From an uncultured Proteiniphilum sp. (lineage in GTDB: Bacteria; Bacteroidota; Bacteroidia; Bacteroidales; Dysgonomonadaceae): a DNA stretch of 64,000 bases. How positions within the stretch are numbered: position 1 is the first letter of the stretch; each line of letters opens with the position of its first letter. Under the pieces are notes generated by a model. It was not told the origin of the DNA and did not search any database. It saw only the letters and a program-made list of their open reading frames with translations. This document shows, piece after piece, positions 43,493 through 52,936 of the stretch. The position numbers and the translations under genes were made by a program. The stretch is from NCBI GenBank assembly GCA_927407015.1, contig CAKMJT010000021.1, positions 1 to 64,000 of the forward strand, written 5' to 3'.

Positions 43493-46360
43493 TTATTTAT
43501 CCTCATCAATCGTTAACTTCTTATATTTTGTAACGAATGTCAGATTTTGTATTTCTGAATCCTTTTCAATGTCAAAATTGATTTTCGTTTCTTGTCCCGG
43601 ATCCAGTTCAAAATGATGCACCTCATCCGCCCGGCTATCGTTCATATAGAGATATATTTTACCCGTATCGGTTAAGTTTCCTTTATTTTTAACCGTCACA
43701 AACACGTTTTTCTCGTGGTTCACGAGATTCTCCTCCATACCCGTGTACAGGATATCAAAATCAGCAGAAAATGAGAAGGGATACTCGATTATTCCATTCA
43801 GTCCCTCTGATGCTTGCTGAAAGCCCACACTGTGTTTGATCCTGTCGGCAGCTTTATAAGAAGGGCTTTTTCCGCCCACCATGATTTTGAATTCACCCGG
43901 TTCAACAACACGATCCATTTTGTCATTCAGTAAAGAGAGATCGTAAGGGGACAGTTTAAATATCACTTCCCTGGTTTCCCGGGGTGCTAACGTTATTCTT
44001 TCGAAATCTTTCAACTCCATTACCCGCGTTTTCACACTTGCATACATGTCGGTCATGTACAGTTGAACCACTTCGTCTCCTTTCCGCTCACCCGTATTGG
44101 ATACCTTTACTTTTACAAGCACGTTCCCGTCCGATTGTACTTCGGTTTTCAAATCGGTATAGCTGAACTGTGTATAGCTCAATCCATATCCGAACGGATA
44201 AAGCGGGTAATATTCCATATCAGCATATTCGTACCTGCGACCCGATGTTTTAAAATTATAATAAAGGGGTAATTGTCCCACGTGACGTGGAAAGGTCATG
44301 GGCAGACGTCCCGCCGGGTTATAATCTCCGAAGAGGACATCGGCTGTAGCATGCCCACCCTCCTGTCCCGGGAGCCAGTTCACTAGAATGGCTTGACAAT
44401 TTTCGGCTGCATGGGAAAGATTATAGGGTCGACCGGCCTGTAAGACCAATATTATCGGTTTTCCCGTTTTGCAAACGTCCTCCAGCATCTTTTGCTGGTA
44501 TCCCGGCAAGTCAAGCGTCGCCAAGTCATGATTCTCGCCTGAGGTCTTTACCAATCCCTCGATATTCTCACTCGTGGAACAATCACCCAACACAATGACA
44601 ACGACGTCTGACCTGTCGACTACAGCCAATACCTTATCAATATCATATCTTTCCTGACTAAAAAACTCGCAACCTTTCTCATAGAGAACTTTCGTATTGG
44701 GCCCCACAGCAGTTTTGATACCTGTCAAAACAGACTTCAGCTGACCGGGTTGCAGTTGTTGTGTGTAATCTCCCGGCTGCAGATCATCGGCGCCGGGGCC
44801 GATTACCGCGATGGTATTGATCGACTTTGACAGTGGCAGGATATTGTTTTTATTTTCAAGCAACACGACAGCCTGTCGTGCTGCTTCGCGTGCTACGTCC
44901 TTATGCTCGGGACTATTCCATCCCGGATATATCAGATCCCAATCCAAAGGTTTAGAGGGATTATGCTCGAAGAGTCCATTTCTATATATCACACGCAGCA
45001 AACTTCGACAAACGTTGTCGAGGTTTTCCCTATTTAATTCTCCCTTTTTTGCGGCTTCGATCACCTCCCTGTTATTGTAGGTATCCCCACAGTTGGTGGC
45101 AATACCTGCCGCTAAGGCTTGATTGGCTGCTTCGACAACATCTTTTGCGGTATAATGCTTTCTGCTGGTGAGGTTACCCAGAGCGCCACAATCGCTGACT
45201 ATATAACCATCGAATCCCCACTCTTCCCGTAAAATGCCATGAAGCAGCTCCTCGCTTTTGGCAATGGGAACGCCCAAATAGTCGGAATAAGCCATCATAA
45301 TCGACTGGCAATCGTAGTGCTTCACCACGTGGCGAAATGGAACCAGATGAACCTCACGAGCCTCTCTTTCCGATAAGCCGATATCATGTGAATCCCTTCC
45401 TCCAAGAGGTGCTCCATGCATTCCAAAGTGTTTTGGTGTAGTCAACAACCCTTTGGACTGGTAACCTTTGATCCAGGCTCCTCCTATTTGAGAAACAAGT
45501 ACAGGATCTTCTCCATAGGTCTCTTCACACCGTCCCCAGCGAGCATCTTGGGCAACGTCCAGAACAGGTGACCACGCTTGTAATGTATGGGCACTGACTG
45601 TTTCATCTCCAATAATCATGGCTACTTTTTCAACCAGCTCTTTGTTCCATGTTGCACCCATGGCTATGGATTGGGGAAATATGGTCGCACCGCTTCCATA
45701 GGAGTACCCATGGATCGCTTCTACTTTATTTAAAAAAGGAATTCCCAAACGGGGTATACCAGGTATTCCCCAACCTTCCCTGAGCAATTCCATTTTATCT
45801 GCTGGAGTCATGGCGGCCAACAACAACTCAACTCGCTTTTCTACTGGAAGTTGCGAATCTCTCCAAGGTTGTTCAACCTTTTCTTCCACGACGTTATTCT
45901 TTTCTTCAAAAACAACATCTATCTCATTGATAGATATGCTTTTGTTCACAATTCCACTTTTGAATGATATTCTTACATGGACACCGTATTTAGGAGAAAA
46001 ATTTATTGTAAACCGATTATTTCCTTTTACAGTGTAATCAATGGCATCGCCAAGATTCATTGGATCATAGGTGACAAAAATATCAACCAGATCCCTCAAT
46101 TCTCTGTTTGAAATACCTTTCGAATCAATTACCAATCCTTTTACATCACTCGGCGTTTGCAATGTAAACATCAAAAAATGATTGTCTTTCACATGATCTG
46201 AAGAAAGCACCCAACCGGTAGAAGGATTACCATCCAACGTCAAGACCGACTGATTGGCATTGACTGAGGCTGATACGGCAACAATTCCCTTTTCTTGTGA
46301 TAAAACCGGCGCAAAAGAAAACAGAGAAAAAAGGATAATACAAAATAATGCTTTATTCAT
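43493..46360 (-). CDS. GH3 beta-glycosidase with N-terminal discoidin-like domain
   Basis: A 955-residue secreted GH3 enzyme with a different layout from the two others here. After the signal peptide (to about residue 21), residues 25-150 form a beta-sandwich resembling F5/8C modules (TLDGNPSTGWVLSS). GH3 then starts at about 165; nucleophile D390 lies in IVSDCGALGN, and there is no PA14 insert (LVNWLPGQEGGHATADVLFGDYNP is continuous). After the fibronectin-III-like domain an extra beta domain of about 110 residues ends the chain. It is the first enzyme gene after the SusC/D module, 153 bp past the DUF3823 gene, with a large inverted repeat between. Confidence 0.93.
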   Translation of the reverse strand: MNKALFCIILFSLFSFAPVLSQEKGIVAVSASVNANQSVLTLDGNPSTGWVLSSDHVKDNHFLMFTLQTPSDVKGLVIDSKGISNRELRDLVDIFVTYDPMNLGDAIDYTVKGNNRFTINFSPKYGVHVRISFKSGIVNKSISINEIDVVFEEKNNVVEEKVEQPWRDSQLPVEKRVELLLAAMTPADKMELLREGWGIPGIPRLGIPFLNKVEAIHGYSYGSGATIFPQSIAMGATWNKELVEKVAMIIGDETVSAHTLQAWSPVLDVAQDARWGRCEETYGEDPVLVSQIGGAWIKGYQSKGLLTTPKHFGMHGAPLGGRDSHDIGLSEREAREVHLVPFRHVVKHYDCQSIMMAYSDYLGVPIAKSEELLHGILREEWGFDGYIVSDCGALGNLTSRKHYTAKDVVEAANQALAAGIATNCGDTYNNREVIEAAKKGELNRENLDNVCRSLLRVIYRNGLFEHNPSKPLDWDLIYPGWNSPEHKDVAREAARQAVVLLENKNNILPLSKSINTIAVIGPGADDLQPGDYTQQLQPGQLKSVLTGIKTAVGPNTKVLYEKGCEFFSQERYDIDKVLAVVDRSDVVVIVLGDCSTSENIEGLVKTSGENHDLATLDLPGYQQKMLEDVCKTGKPIILVLQAGRPYNLSHAAENCQAILVNWLPGQEGGHATADVLFGDYNPAGRLPMTFPRHVGQLPLYYNFKTSGRRYEYADMEYYPLYPFGYGLSYTQFSYTDLKTEVQSDGNVLVKVKVSNTGERKGDEVVQLYMTDMYASVKTRVMELKDFERITLAPRETREVIFKLSPYDLSLLNDKMDRVVEPGEFKIMVGGKSPSYKAADRIKHSVGFQQASEGLNGIIEYPFSFSADFDILYTGMEENLVNHEKNVFVTVKNKGNLTDTGKIYLYMNDSRADEVHHFELDPGQETKINFDIEKDSEIQNLTFVTKYKKLTIDEDK

Positions 46361-46432
46361 GTGATTTAATTATAAATTAATTCGATCATTTTTGTTGCCT
46401 GACAAGATCGCATAAGCACAACTGTATTTACA

Positions 46433-46488
46433 ATAATCACCTTAAATCAATTTCTTATTCATTAAAGAGACTGATTCAAGGTGATTAT
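46433..46488 (-). repeat. 17-bp inverted repeat between the SusC/D module and the enzyme genes
   Basis: Arms 46433-46449 (ATAATCACCTTAAATCA) and 46472-46488 (TGATTCAAGGTGATTAT) match at 16 of 17 positions around a 22-nt loop. In minus-strand RNA the single mismatch becomes a G-U wobble, so all 17 pairs can form. That is the pattern of a selected RNA hairpin rather than a DNA operator. There is no T-run, so simple intrinsic termination is not expected. An mRNA stabiliser or processing site that keeps SusC/D transcripts higher than enzyme transcripts is the likely job. No promoter was seen between it and the GH3 gene. Confidence 0.7.
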
Positions 46489-46513
46489 ATGTTCAGCTTT
46501 TCACTTTTAGAAT

Positions 46514-47305
46514 TTAATTATTTGGAACCTCAATTTTAACTATCGGTGAATAAACATGCTTGCGATAGGTGTCGTCAACAGCTGCTCCTGCACGTACATA
46601 GTAGGTGTATCCATTTTTAACTTGCATCAGAGCAAACTGATATTCAGGAGTTGTATTGTTACCCGGACCTTTACTGATTAAAGTCGCCCAACTATTATCA
46701 TTGTTATTGGCAGGCCGAATCCTGACGTAATCATTGTACTCGGGTATACCGATGCTGCTGTCCGCACCGTTGCCGCAATAAGGCGTGAGACTCAGAAAGG
46801 GTCTCAATTCGTAGAGCCGGGGGAGTATTTTCCCATCTTTCTCCAATAGCGGAGCTTTTACCTTAAAAGACATCTTCACGTAATACTTCGCATCATTCGA
46901 AATCAATTCAGCCTTGTAATCCACGATCTGTATATAGGGAGTAACCGTGAAGTTATGCTCCAGCGCTTTTTTCAATTCCAGATTCTTGATCGTGTCCATG
47001 GGCCAGAAAGGACCATTGTAGGGAAGCATATCGTAAGTTCCGGCGAAAAGCTTAGTGTTTTGATATGTTCCATCCTGCTTTATCCGCAAATCCTGAAAGT
47101 TAGATGCGCCACCTTCTAGTCCAGTCCAGGATCTTTCCCAAATACGAATTTGCCAGTCGTTCTGGGACGAAAGCAGCGGTTCATTCGTATATGAATCCAT
47201 TACTGTTCCCTTCCAGACGCAATTGGGTTCTTCCCAATTATCTAATTCAAAACAAGAGGAGAAACTAAACAGTATCACTCCCATTAAAAATAGTATTTTT
47301 TTCAT
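46514..47305 (-). CDS. DUF3823 surface lipoprotein
   Basis: A 263-residue lipoprotein (lipobox FSSC, Cys18) with the DUF3823 pattern: a short Asp/Asn-rich leader (LDNWEEPN), then WKGTVMDSYTNEPL, the start of a transthyretin-like beta-sandwich, and a second beta domain in the C-terminal half. Such genes lie directly after susD in many PULs and are believed to be surface glycan-binding or scaffold proteins of the SusCD complex. It is 27 bp downstream of the SusD gene. The binding role is inferred from position and family. Confidence 0.85.
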   Translation of the reverse strand: MKKILFLMGVILFSFSSCFELDNWEEPNCVWKGTVMDSYTNEPLLSSQNDWQIRIWERSWTGLEGGASNFQDLRIKQDGTYQNTKLFAGTYDMLPYNGPFWPMDTIKNLELKKALEHNFTVTPYIQIVDYKAELISNDAKYYVKMSFKVKAPLLEKDGKILPRLYELRPFLSLTPYCGNGADSSIGIPEYNDYVRIRPANNNDNSWATLISKGPGNNTTPEYQFALMQVKNGYTYYVRAGAAVDDTYRKHVYSPIVKIEVPNN

Positions 47306-47332
47306 GAATTCTCTAAATTTATTAATGATACA

Positions 47333-49336
47333 TTAACGGAATGGATTTTGGGGTAAGAGGTTCGGGTTTTTATTGATTTCGCCCGAAGGTATTGACTGAT
47401 AATAACAGATTCTATTAGCAGTCCAAGTTCGATTACCCATTTCACGCTCATCCAGATAAATATATTTATCTTCATCCAGCACGTAATAACAGGAAAGAAT
47501 TCGGGGTCTAAACTGTTCTAGAACTTTGTCAGCCACTCTCCAGCGCCGCAAATCCCACCAGCGGTGATTTTCACCCCATAATTCACGATATCGCTCATCC
47601 CGGATAAACTGTAATTCGCTGTCGATGGGGTAAACCGTGGTTGTTTTTTCATAATCCCAGGCTATCAGGTCGGCAGGATCATTTGAAATATCAAGGTTGG
47701 TGCAACCTGCTCTTTCCCTGATTTTACGAATATAGGTATTGGCTTCGTCCTTGTGACCTAATTCATAAGCGGCTTCTGCATGATTCAGATAAACTTCGCC
47801 TAAGCGGAATGCTACCCAAGGCTGGAAACTGGCATGTTCAATAATTTTACCTTTCTCCATTTTTGGGTTGATATATTTTTGTACATATGCACCCGTGAGG
47901 CAATTGTTCTCTCTGCCGGTAGAAGTTCTTGTTCCGTGTGCACCAATCACATTGATGTAATAAGTGCCCCCTTCTTCCTTTACCGTGATGTTATGAATAT
48001 TGGCAGCTTCCTGGGCGGTAAGCGTATACTTCGTGTTATAATCATTACTCAGTAAACGATTACCATTCGTATTGTGCGGAGACTCGTTGTTCAGCCCATC
48101 TATTACAACGTCTGCTTCCCACTGGAAAGTTTTGTACAAACCGCGACGAATTTCAAATGATACATCCTGAAATACATCCCCATTAAAAAACATGCTACCG
48201 CGCATACGGGGTTCCATACCGTTTTTGATATCAGCAGGGCTGTCCCAACGCTTCGGGGTTCCATCTTCTGCAACAAGATCCGGAAAGCCTTCAAATGACT
48301 GCATGGTTGTGAGGGAAGGATAAGCCTGCGCACCCACAAAATTTGACATACTGGGATTCGGAAGCATCAAGGCATCCCAGTTGTGTCCAATCAGGTAAGC
48401 ATTGCGATTAAATATGTCGTGGTGGAGATAATTCTTGAAAAAGATCGTTTCCTTTGACTCGGTGTCCAAAAGCATCTCATGGAAATTTACTGCCAAATCG
48501 GTATACTCATTGTATAATTGGTAGGGACCGGACTCGATTAGCTCTTTGCTGGCATCGTATGAATATTGGAAAAACTCATTGGCCTTGCTGGCATCAATTC
48601 CTGCTAATCCTTTCTCATAAGCTTCCTCACCTGCAAAAGGCACATACTGGGTATATTTTGCAATCGTTGCTGCATATAGCATCAGACGCGACTGCAAGGC
48701 AAGAGCGGTCCATTTGGTACCACGATATTTATCTGCCTTTTCGGTCATATTCTCTGACGCAAACTTCAAATCTTCGTAAATGAACTTATAACAGTCATAT
48801 TCGGTGTCACGTTTCACCCGCAAAGTCTCTACATCCGCCATGGGGTCCTGTACTTCACTGATGATGGGTATTCCACCGTAACGTTTCACCATACCCGAAA
48901 AAATGAATGCGCGCAGAAAACGAGCTTCGCCCAATAGTTCATTAAATTTTTTCTCCGTATAGAGATGTTTATATTTCTCAAAGTTATTGATAAACATGTT
49001 CACATCGCGTATACGATCATATCGCCAGTAATCGTTGCCGTTGTTATTCACCTGGGGATCTCCCACATACTCGGCCGACATGGTTGCCTGTTGTTGTTTC
49101 GGAGACTCCCATGTACCCCATGCATCACCGGGGCGATAACCGTTATTCTGTTGATAATGAAAATCCTCAATGGGTAACCATCCGTATAAACCTGCAAAAT
49201 AGGTTTGTACGCCTGCCTCCGTACCGAAAAATTCAGCCTCTGTAAACTGTCCTTTAGGTTCCAAATCTAAATCTGCACACGAATAGAAACCACAACAAAA
49301 GGCTATGAATACAATGATAATTTTTTTTATTTTCAT
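47333..49336 (-). CDS. SusD/RagB-family outer-membrane glycan-binding lipoprotein
   Basis: A 667-residue lipoprotein (lipobox FYSC, Cys20) starting ADLDLEPKGQFTEAEFF, the usual SusD opening. The N-terminal tetratricopeptide-like region contains LGEARFLRAFIFSGMVKRYGGIPI, and the C-terminal RagB/SusD part contains FRLGEVYLNHAEAAYELG and the closing ERYRELWGENHRWWDLRRW. It forms the hinged lid over SusC at the cell surface and captures the oligosaccharide. It is 13 bp downstream of susC and clearly cotranscribed. Confidence 0.97.
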   Translation of the reverse strand: MKIKKIIIVFIAFCCGFYSCADLDLEPKGQFTEAEFFGTEAGVQTYFAGLYGWLPIEDFHYQQNNGYRPGDAWGTWESPKQQQATMSAEYVGDPQVNNNGNDYWRYDRIRDVNMFINNFEKYKHLYTEKKFNELLGEARFLRAFIFSGMVKRYGGIPIISEVQDPMADVETLRVKRDTEYDCYKFIYEDLKFASENMTEKADKYRGTKWTALALQSRLMLYAATIAKYTQYVPFAGEEAYEKGLAGIDASKANEFFQYSYDASKELIESGPYQLYNEYTDLAVNFHEMLLDTESKETIFFKNYLHHDIFNRNAYLIGHNWDALMLPNPSMSNFVGAQAYPSLTTMQSFEGFPDLVAEDGTPKRWDSPADIKNGMEPRMRGSMFFNGDVFQDVSFEIRRGLYKTFQWEADVVIDGLNNESPHNTNGNRLLSNDYNTKYTLTAQEAANIHNITVKEEGGTYYINVIGAHGTRTSTGRENNCLTGAYVQKYINPKMEKGKIIEHASFQPWVAFRLGEVYLNHAEAAYELGHKDEANTYIRKIRERAGCTNLDISNDPADLIAWDYEKTTTVYPIDSELQFIRDERYRELWGENHRWWDLRRWRVADKVLEQFRPRILSCYYVLDEDKYIYLDEREMGNRTWTANRICYYQSIPSGEINKNPNLLPQNPFR

Positions 49337-49349
49337 ATTGTTCAGTTAT

Positions 49350-52300
49350 TTAGAATTTAAAACTTACTCCAACTGTATAAGTTTTATTGTTGGGATATAC
49401 ATACATTCCTGCTGCGCCACCTTCAGAGCCCCCTGCTCTTTCCGTCGAGCTTGGGCGTTCCGGGTCAATATCCTTATCCAATTTTGAGAAAGTCAACAGG
49501 TTATATCCATTCAGATAAATCCGGATATCCTTAATTTTCGCCTTGGTCAACAAGGATTTGGGTATGGAGTATCCCAGCTCCAGCGTTTTCATACGAACAT
49601 AAGAAGCATCCATAATTCCATTTGAATTATCTCTACGAGAGCCGCCGCCTGTAAGGGGATAGTACCCCGAAATCCATTCGGTATCCGGATGCCAAAAATC
49701 GGCATTCGGGTCTATCGGGTGCCATCTGTCCAGGAACCAGTTCAAACTGTTTTGTCCACCAAAAGGCAACGCTTCTGTAAAGACTTCCGATAATTGGGTA
49801 TAAACTTTGTGAGCACCTTGGAAATTGGCAGCGAGATCAAAACCTTTATAATTTGCAGCCAATGTAAACCCGTAATTGAAATAAGGCAATCCTCTGGTAG
49901 CCATCGGGCGATTATCACCTCCATCCACAATGCCGTCGCCATTCCAGTCAGTCAGATACCAGTCGCCGGGCAAAGTGGCCTGACCGATGGGATATGTTGT
50001 ATAGTTGCGGATTTCTTCCATGCTTGTAAACATTCCTTTTGATTCATTTGACCACCAGAAATCGTCACTCGGAAATCTCCCATTGTACCGGTTCCGCCAT
50101 TGATCATACGAGTTACTGGCTGGGGACTCTTGCAGATACAACCACTTCCTTCGTGTAGATGAAATCTGTCCTGAGATAGAATAATTAAAATCTTCGATCC
50201 GACTGCGATAGATCAACTCAAATTCCCATCCATAATAGCGGTCACTATTCATGTTTACTTGCGGTAAAACTGCACCAACAGTACCGGGAATAACCGCTGT
50301 ATTGGTAGCCATTAAACCATCGCGATCGCGTCTGAACAGATCAAAAGTTCCACTTATTTTGTTTCCCAGGAAGCCAAAATCCAATGCCACGTTTTGAGAA
50401 GTGATCTCTATCCATGTCTTCTGCAGATTTGGAATAGCGGTAGCGCGCAGCCCCTGTGATCCCACGCCCTTGGAGTAAATCCATCCAAAATCACCATGGG
50501 TTTGGTATCCCACAAAAACTTCCGGATAATTGCCGGCATTTGCTTCATCTCCTAATTTACCGTGTGATACCCTTAACTTCAGGTTGGAGATAAAATCAAA
50601 ATTATTCTTGATGAAATTTTCTTCGCTTACACGCCATGCAGCCGCTACTGATGGGAAGAATCCCCAACGCTTTTCGGCAGCCCAGCGTGAATTTCCTTCA
50701 TAACGGCCAATAAGGCTGAGCATATATTTTCCGACGTAATCGTAGTTCACCCTTCCAATGTATGCACTTTGTGAACGATCACCAGGTGTACCGCCCGACC
50801 CGGTTTGCCCACTGGTCTCACCAGCAAAAAGGTCCTCTGCGTTCAGTCTCAATATACGAGAAGCACTGAAGTTATCCCATTCCGAATAATTTTCTTCATA
50901 AATGATCTTCCCGTCGACATTGTGATCTCCAAAAGTATTTTTATAAGCCAAAGCCAATTGCATAGTGGTTCCGGTAGAATAGCTTGCGGAACGTGTGGCA
51001 GTATTGGTTGGACCATTTTCCAGTTTCGCCAATACATATGAATCGGATTCCTCTACATATTTATAGGTACTATACATTTGTTTGTATGTTTTTGTATCCG
51101 GTGCATTGACAGAATAGTCATAAAATGCAGATGCCGACAAGCCTTTTACTCCGGGTATATCGTAGTTGAGTGACAAGGATCCATTCATTCTGCGGTCTTT
51201 TCTGTGGGTGTATCCTGTATACTTTTCATCCATTTTCCCTATCAGGTTTGTGAACTCATTGTTCCATGGCGTGTACCCATTGAGAAATTCAGGATTATCA
51301 TTGGCATAGAACGGAGTGCCTGGAATGGCAAGAAAAGCCACTTTATAATTGTCCCACAGACCAGCGGCTGGTTCATGTACGGCTCCTATGACTCCTCCTA
51401 AAGAAACTCTCATGCTTAGACGGTCGGTGATTTTCGCGTCGATGTTCGAACGTAAATTGTACCTGTCTGCCCATAATGAGCCACTGGCATATGCACCATC
51501 TTGTTTCAAATAACCCAAACTGAAGAAGTAACGCAGTGTTTCTGTACCTCCATTAATACTCATATTGTGCTGAGTCTGAGGAGTTAGTTTGTTAAAGACG
51601 CGATCCTGCCAATTATATTCACTTGCATTGAGCGCTTCAACCATTTCTTCGTCGGAATGTATCGGCGACTTGCGAGAGAAATACATATTGTTGAAGTCCC
51701 TGTAATTTTGTTCATTCCTCAGTGTTTTCCATTCATGAACAGTATAGCCTCCGGGGATAAAAATCATTTCTTGCATGGTAATATTTCCCGAGTAGCTGAT
51801 ATCTACCTTCCCATTTTGTGAAGTACCACTCTTTGTTGTAATTAGCATGACTCCGTTGGCTGCTCGAATACCGTAAATTGCTGCCGATGCATCTTTTAAC
51901 AAAGATATGGATTCAATTTCTTCCGGATCCATGCGTGCAAAATCGTCTTTACTGCGTGCTACACCATCAATTACAAACAACGGTTCGCCAAAACCACGGA
52001 CATCAATCACCGTGTTGTATTGCCCTGGTTGTGATGTCCTTTGTGTGATACGCAATCCTGGCATTTTACCACTCAACATGTTCACCACGTTCTCATTCTT
52101 CGTGATCGTCAATTCTTCGCTGTTCACCGATGAAATCGAGCCGGTTAACGTTGCTTTTCTTTGTGTTCCATACCCTGTAACAACTACCTCTTCCAGAGCC
52201 TGCACATCTTCTAACAATGTGACGTTGATGTTTGCTCTGTTGTTTACATTTATTTCTTGAGGAATGTACCCCAGAAAGGAAACTACAAGAGTTGCATTCC

Positions 52301-52511
52301 CCGGTATATTCAGGGAAAAATTGCCATCAATATCTGTTGCCGTCCCGATTGTTGTCCCCTTTTGGGTTACATTGGCTCCAATGATAGCTTCTCCTGTGTT
52401 GTCCGTTACTTTTCCAGTAACCTGAATGTTTTGAGCAAAGGCAGATAAAGAAATTGTACAAAACAAGATGTACATAATTCCTCTTGATAGATTTAAAATT
52501 TTTCTTTTCAT
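49350..52511 (-). CDS. SusC/RagA-family TonB-dependent outer-membrane transporter
   Basis: A 1053-residue SusC-type importer. After the signal peptide (to about Ala26), residues 28-105 are a carboxypeptidase-D-like sandwich (VTGKVTDNTGEAIIGANV), followed by the TonB-box/plug entry LEEVVVTGYGTQRKATLTGS. The plug domain carries FVIDGV and IRAANGVMLITTKSG. The remaining 800 residues are the beta-barrel, ending VGVSFKF. No N-terminal STN domain is present, so it is not an ECF-sigma/anti-sigma-type transducer. It imports the oligosaccharide with energy from TonB and is the first gene of the module. Confidence 0.97.
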   Translation of the reverse strand: MKRKILNLSRGIMYILFCTISLSAFAQNIQVTGKVTDNTGEAIIGANVTQKGTTIGTATDIDGNFSLNIPGNATLVVSFLGYIPQEINVNNRANINVTLLEDVQALEEVVVTGYGTQRKATLTGSISSVNSEELTITKNENVVNMLSGKMPGLRITQRTSQPGQYNTVIDVRGFGEPLFVIDGVARSKDDFARMDPEEIESISLLKDASAAIYGIRAANGVMLITTKSGTSQNGKVDISYSGNITMQEMIFIPGGYTVHEWKTLRNEQNYRDFNNMYFSRKSPIHSDEEMVEALNASEYNWQDRVFNKLTPQTQHNMSINGGTETLRYFFSLGYLKQDGAYASGSLWADRYNLRSNIDAKITDRLSMRVSLGGVIGAVHEPAAGLWDNYKVAFLAIPGTPFYANDNPEFLNGYTPWNNEFTNLIGKMDEKYTGYTHRKDRRMNGSLSLNYDIPGVKGLSASAFYDYSVNAPDTKTYKQMYSTYKYVEESDSYVLAKLENGPTNTATRSASYSTGTTMQLALAYKNTFGDHNVDGKIIYEENYSEWDNFSASRILRLNAEDLFAGETSGQTGSGGTPGDRSQSAYIGRVNYDYVGKYMLSLIGRYEGNSRWAAEKRWGFFPSVAAAWRVSEENFIKNNFDFISNLKLRVSHGKLGDEANAGNYPEVFVGYQTHGDFGWIYSKGVGSQGLRATAIPNLQKTWIEITSQNVALDFGFLGNKISGTFDLFRRDRDGLMATNTAVIPGTVGAVLPQVNMNSDRYYGWEFELIYRSRIEDFNYSISGQISSTRRKWLYLQESPASNSYDQWRNRYNGRFPSDDFWWSNESKGMFTSMEEIRNYTTYPIGQATLPGDWYLTDWNGDGIVDGGDNRPMATRGLPYFNYGFTLAANYKGFDLAANFQGAHKVYTQLSEVFTEALPFGGQNSLNWFLDRWHPIDPNADFWHPDTEWISGYYPLTGGGSRRDNSNGIMDASYVRMKTLELGYSIPKSLLTKAKIKDIRIYLNGYNLLTFSKLDKDIDPERPSSTERAGGSEGGAAGMYVYPNNKTYTVGVSFKF

Positions 52512-52606
52512 TTCATTGTCTCATTTTTTTAGATTAATAAAATTGTTAGTGCGAATTAAGAACTAAAAGATTTATTCAATTATTGGTATTTTTAAAGAAT
52601 TATGAT

Positions 52607-52638
52607 AAAAGATAACTTGTGCTAGTTTGAATCACAAA
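52607..52638 (-). promoter_or_regulatory. Predicted susC promoter
   Basis: On the minus strand, TTTG (plus-strand CAAA at 52635-52638) is separated by 20 bp from TATCTTTT (AAAAGATA at 52607-52614). The latter differs from the TAnnTTTG consensus at one base. Transcription would start near 52600, giving a leader of about 90 nt before the susC ATG. A slightly imperfect -7 element is expected for an activator-dependent promoter. Confidence 0.5.
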
Positions 52639-52810
52639 GAAAGTTACACACGCTTAAAAGAGTAATTAAAATTTCGATTAATACCAACATTATTTTTATA
52701 ACTTTTATTATTTTAAAGAATAAAGAAACAATTATCCTTAATAAATTGATTAAAATATTAGATTAAGCTTATGATTGAATAACCAAGCCGAAATAAACGA
52801 AAAAGGCCTC

Positions 52811-52833
52811 TATCAACGTATAATATTGTGATA
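52811..52833. promoter_or_regulatory. Imperfect 23-bp palindrome, possible operator
   Basis: The outer arms TATCA and TGATA are exact. The inner TATAATA core is nearly symmetric, and about 16 of 23 positions match the reverse complement. It lies about 170 bp upstream of the predicted susC -33 element and about 105 bp past the end of the regulator gene, a reasonable place for a dimeric regulator site. No T-run follows, so it is not a terminator. Confidence 0.3.
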
Positions 52834-52936
52834 TAGACTTTTAGATAATTTCCTCAATTTTTCGTGAAGAAAATTCAGCAATACTTGGGATTAGTGAAAA
52901 TAAATCTGACCCAATTTTTCAACATAAAATATTAAC

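Larger units (their letters stand above)
52512..52936. promoter_or_regulatory. Regulatory gap between the PUL regulator and susC
   Basis: A 425-bp AT-rich region with no gene. Beyond the susC promoter (52607-52638) it contains an imperfect 23-bp palindrome (52811-52833) and several GATTAA/GATTGA-type words at 52676, 52748, 52761 and 52773, the last three spaced 13 and 12 bp apart. Direct repeats near helical spacing suit SARP/OmpR-type activators, but such words are also expected by chance in AT-rich DNA. No intrinsic terminator for the regulator gene is evident. Confidence 0.4.

Noticed and set aside
49350-52511. SusC as the sensor of an ECF-sigma/anti-sigma system
   Set aside because: There is no N-terminal STN domain, and neither a sigma factor nor an anti-sigma gene is nearby.
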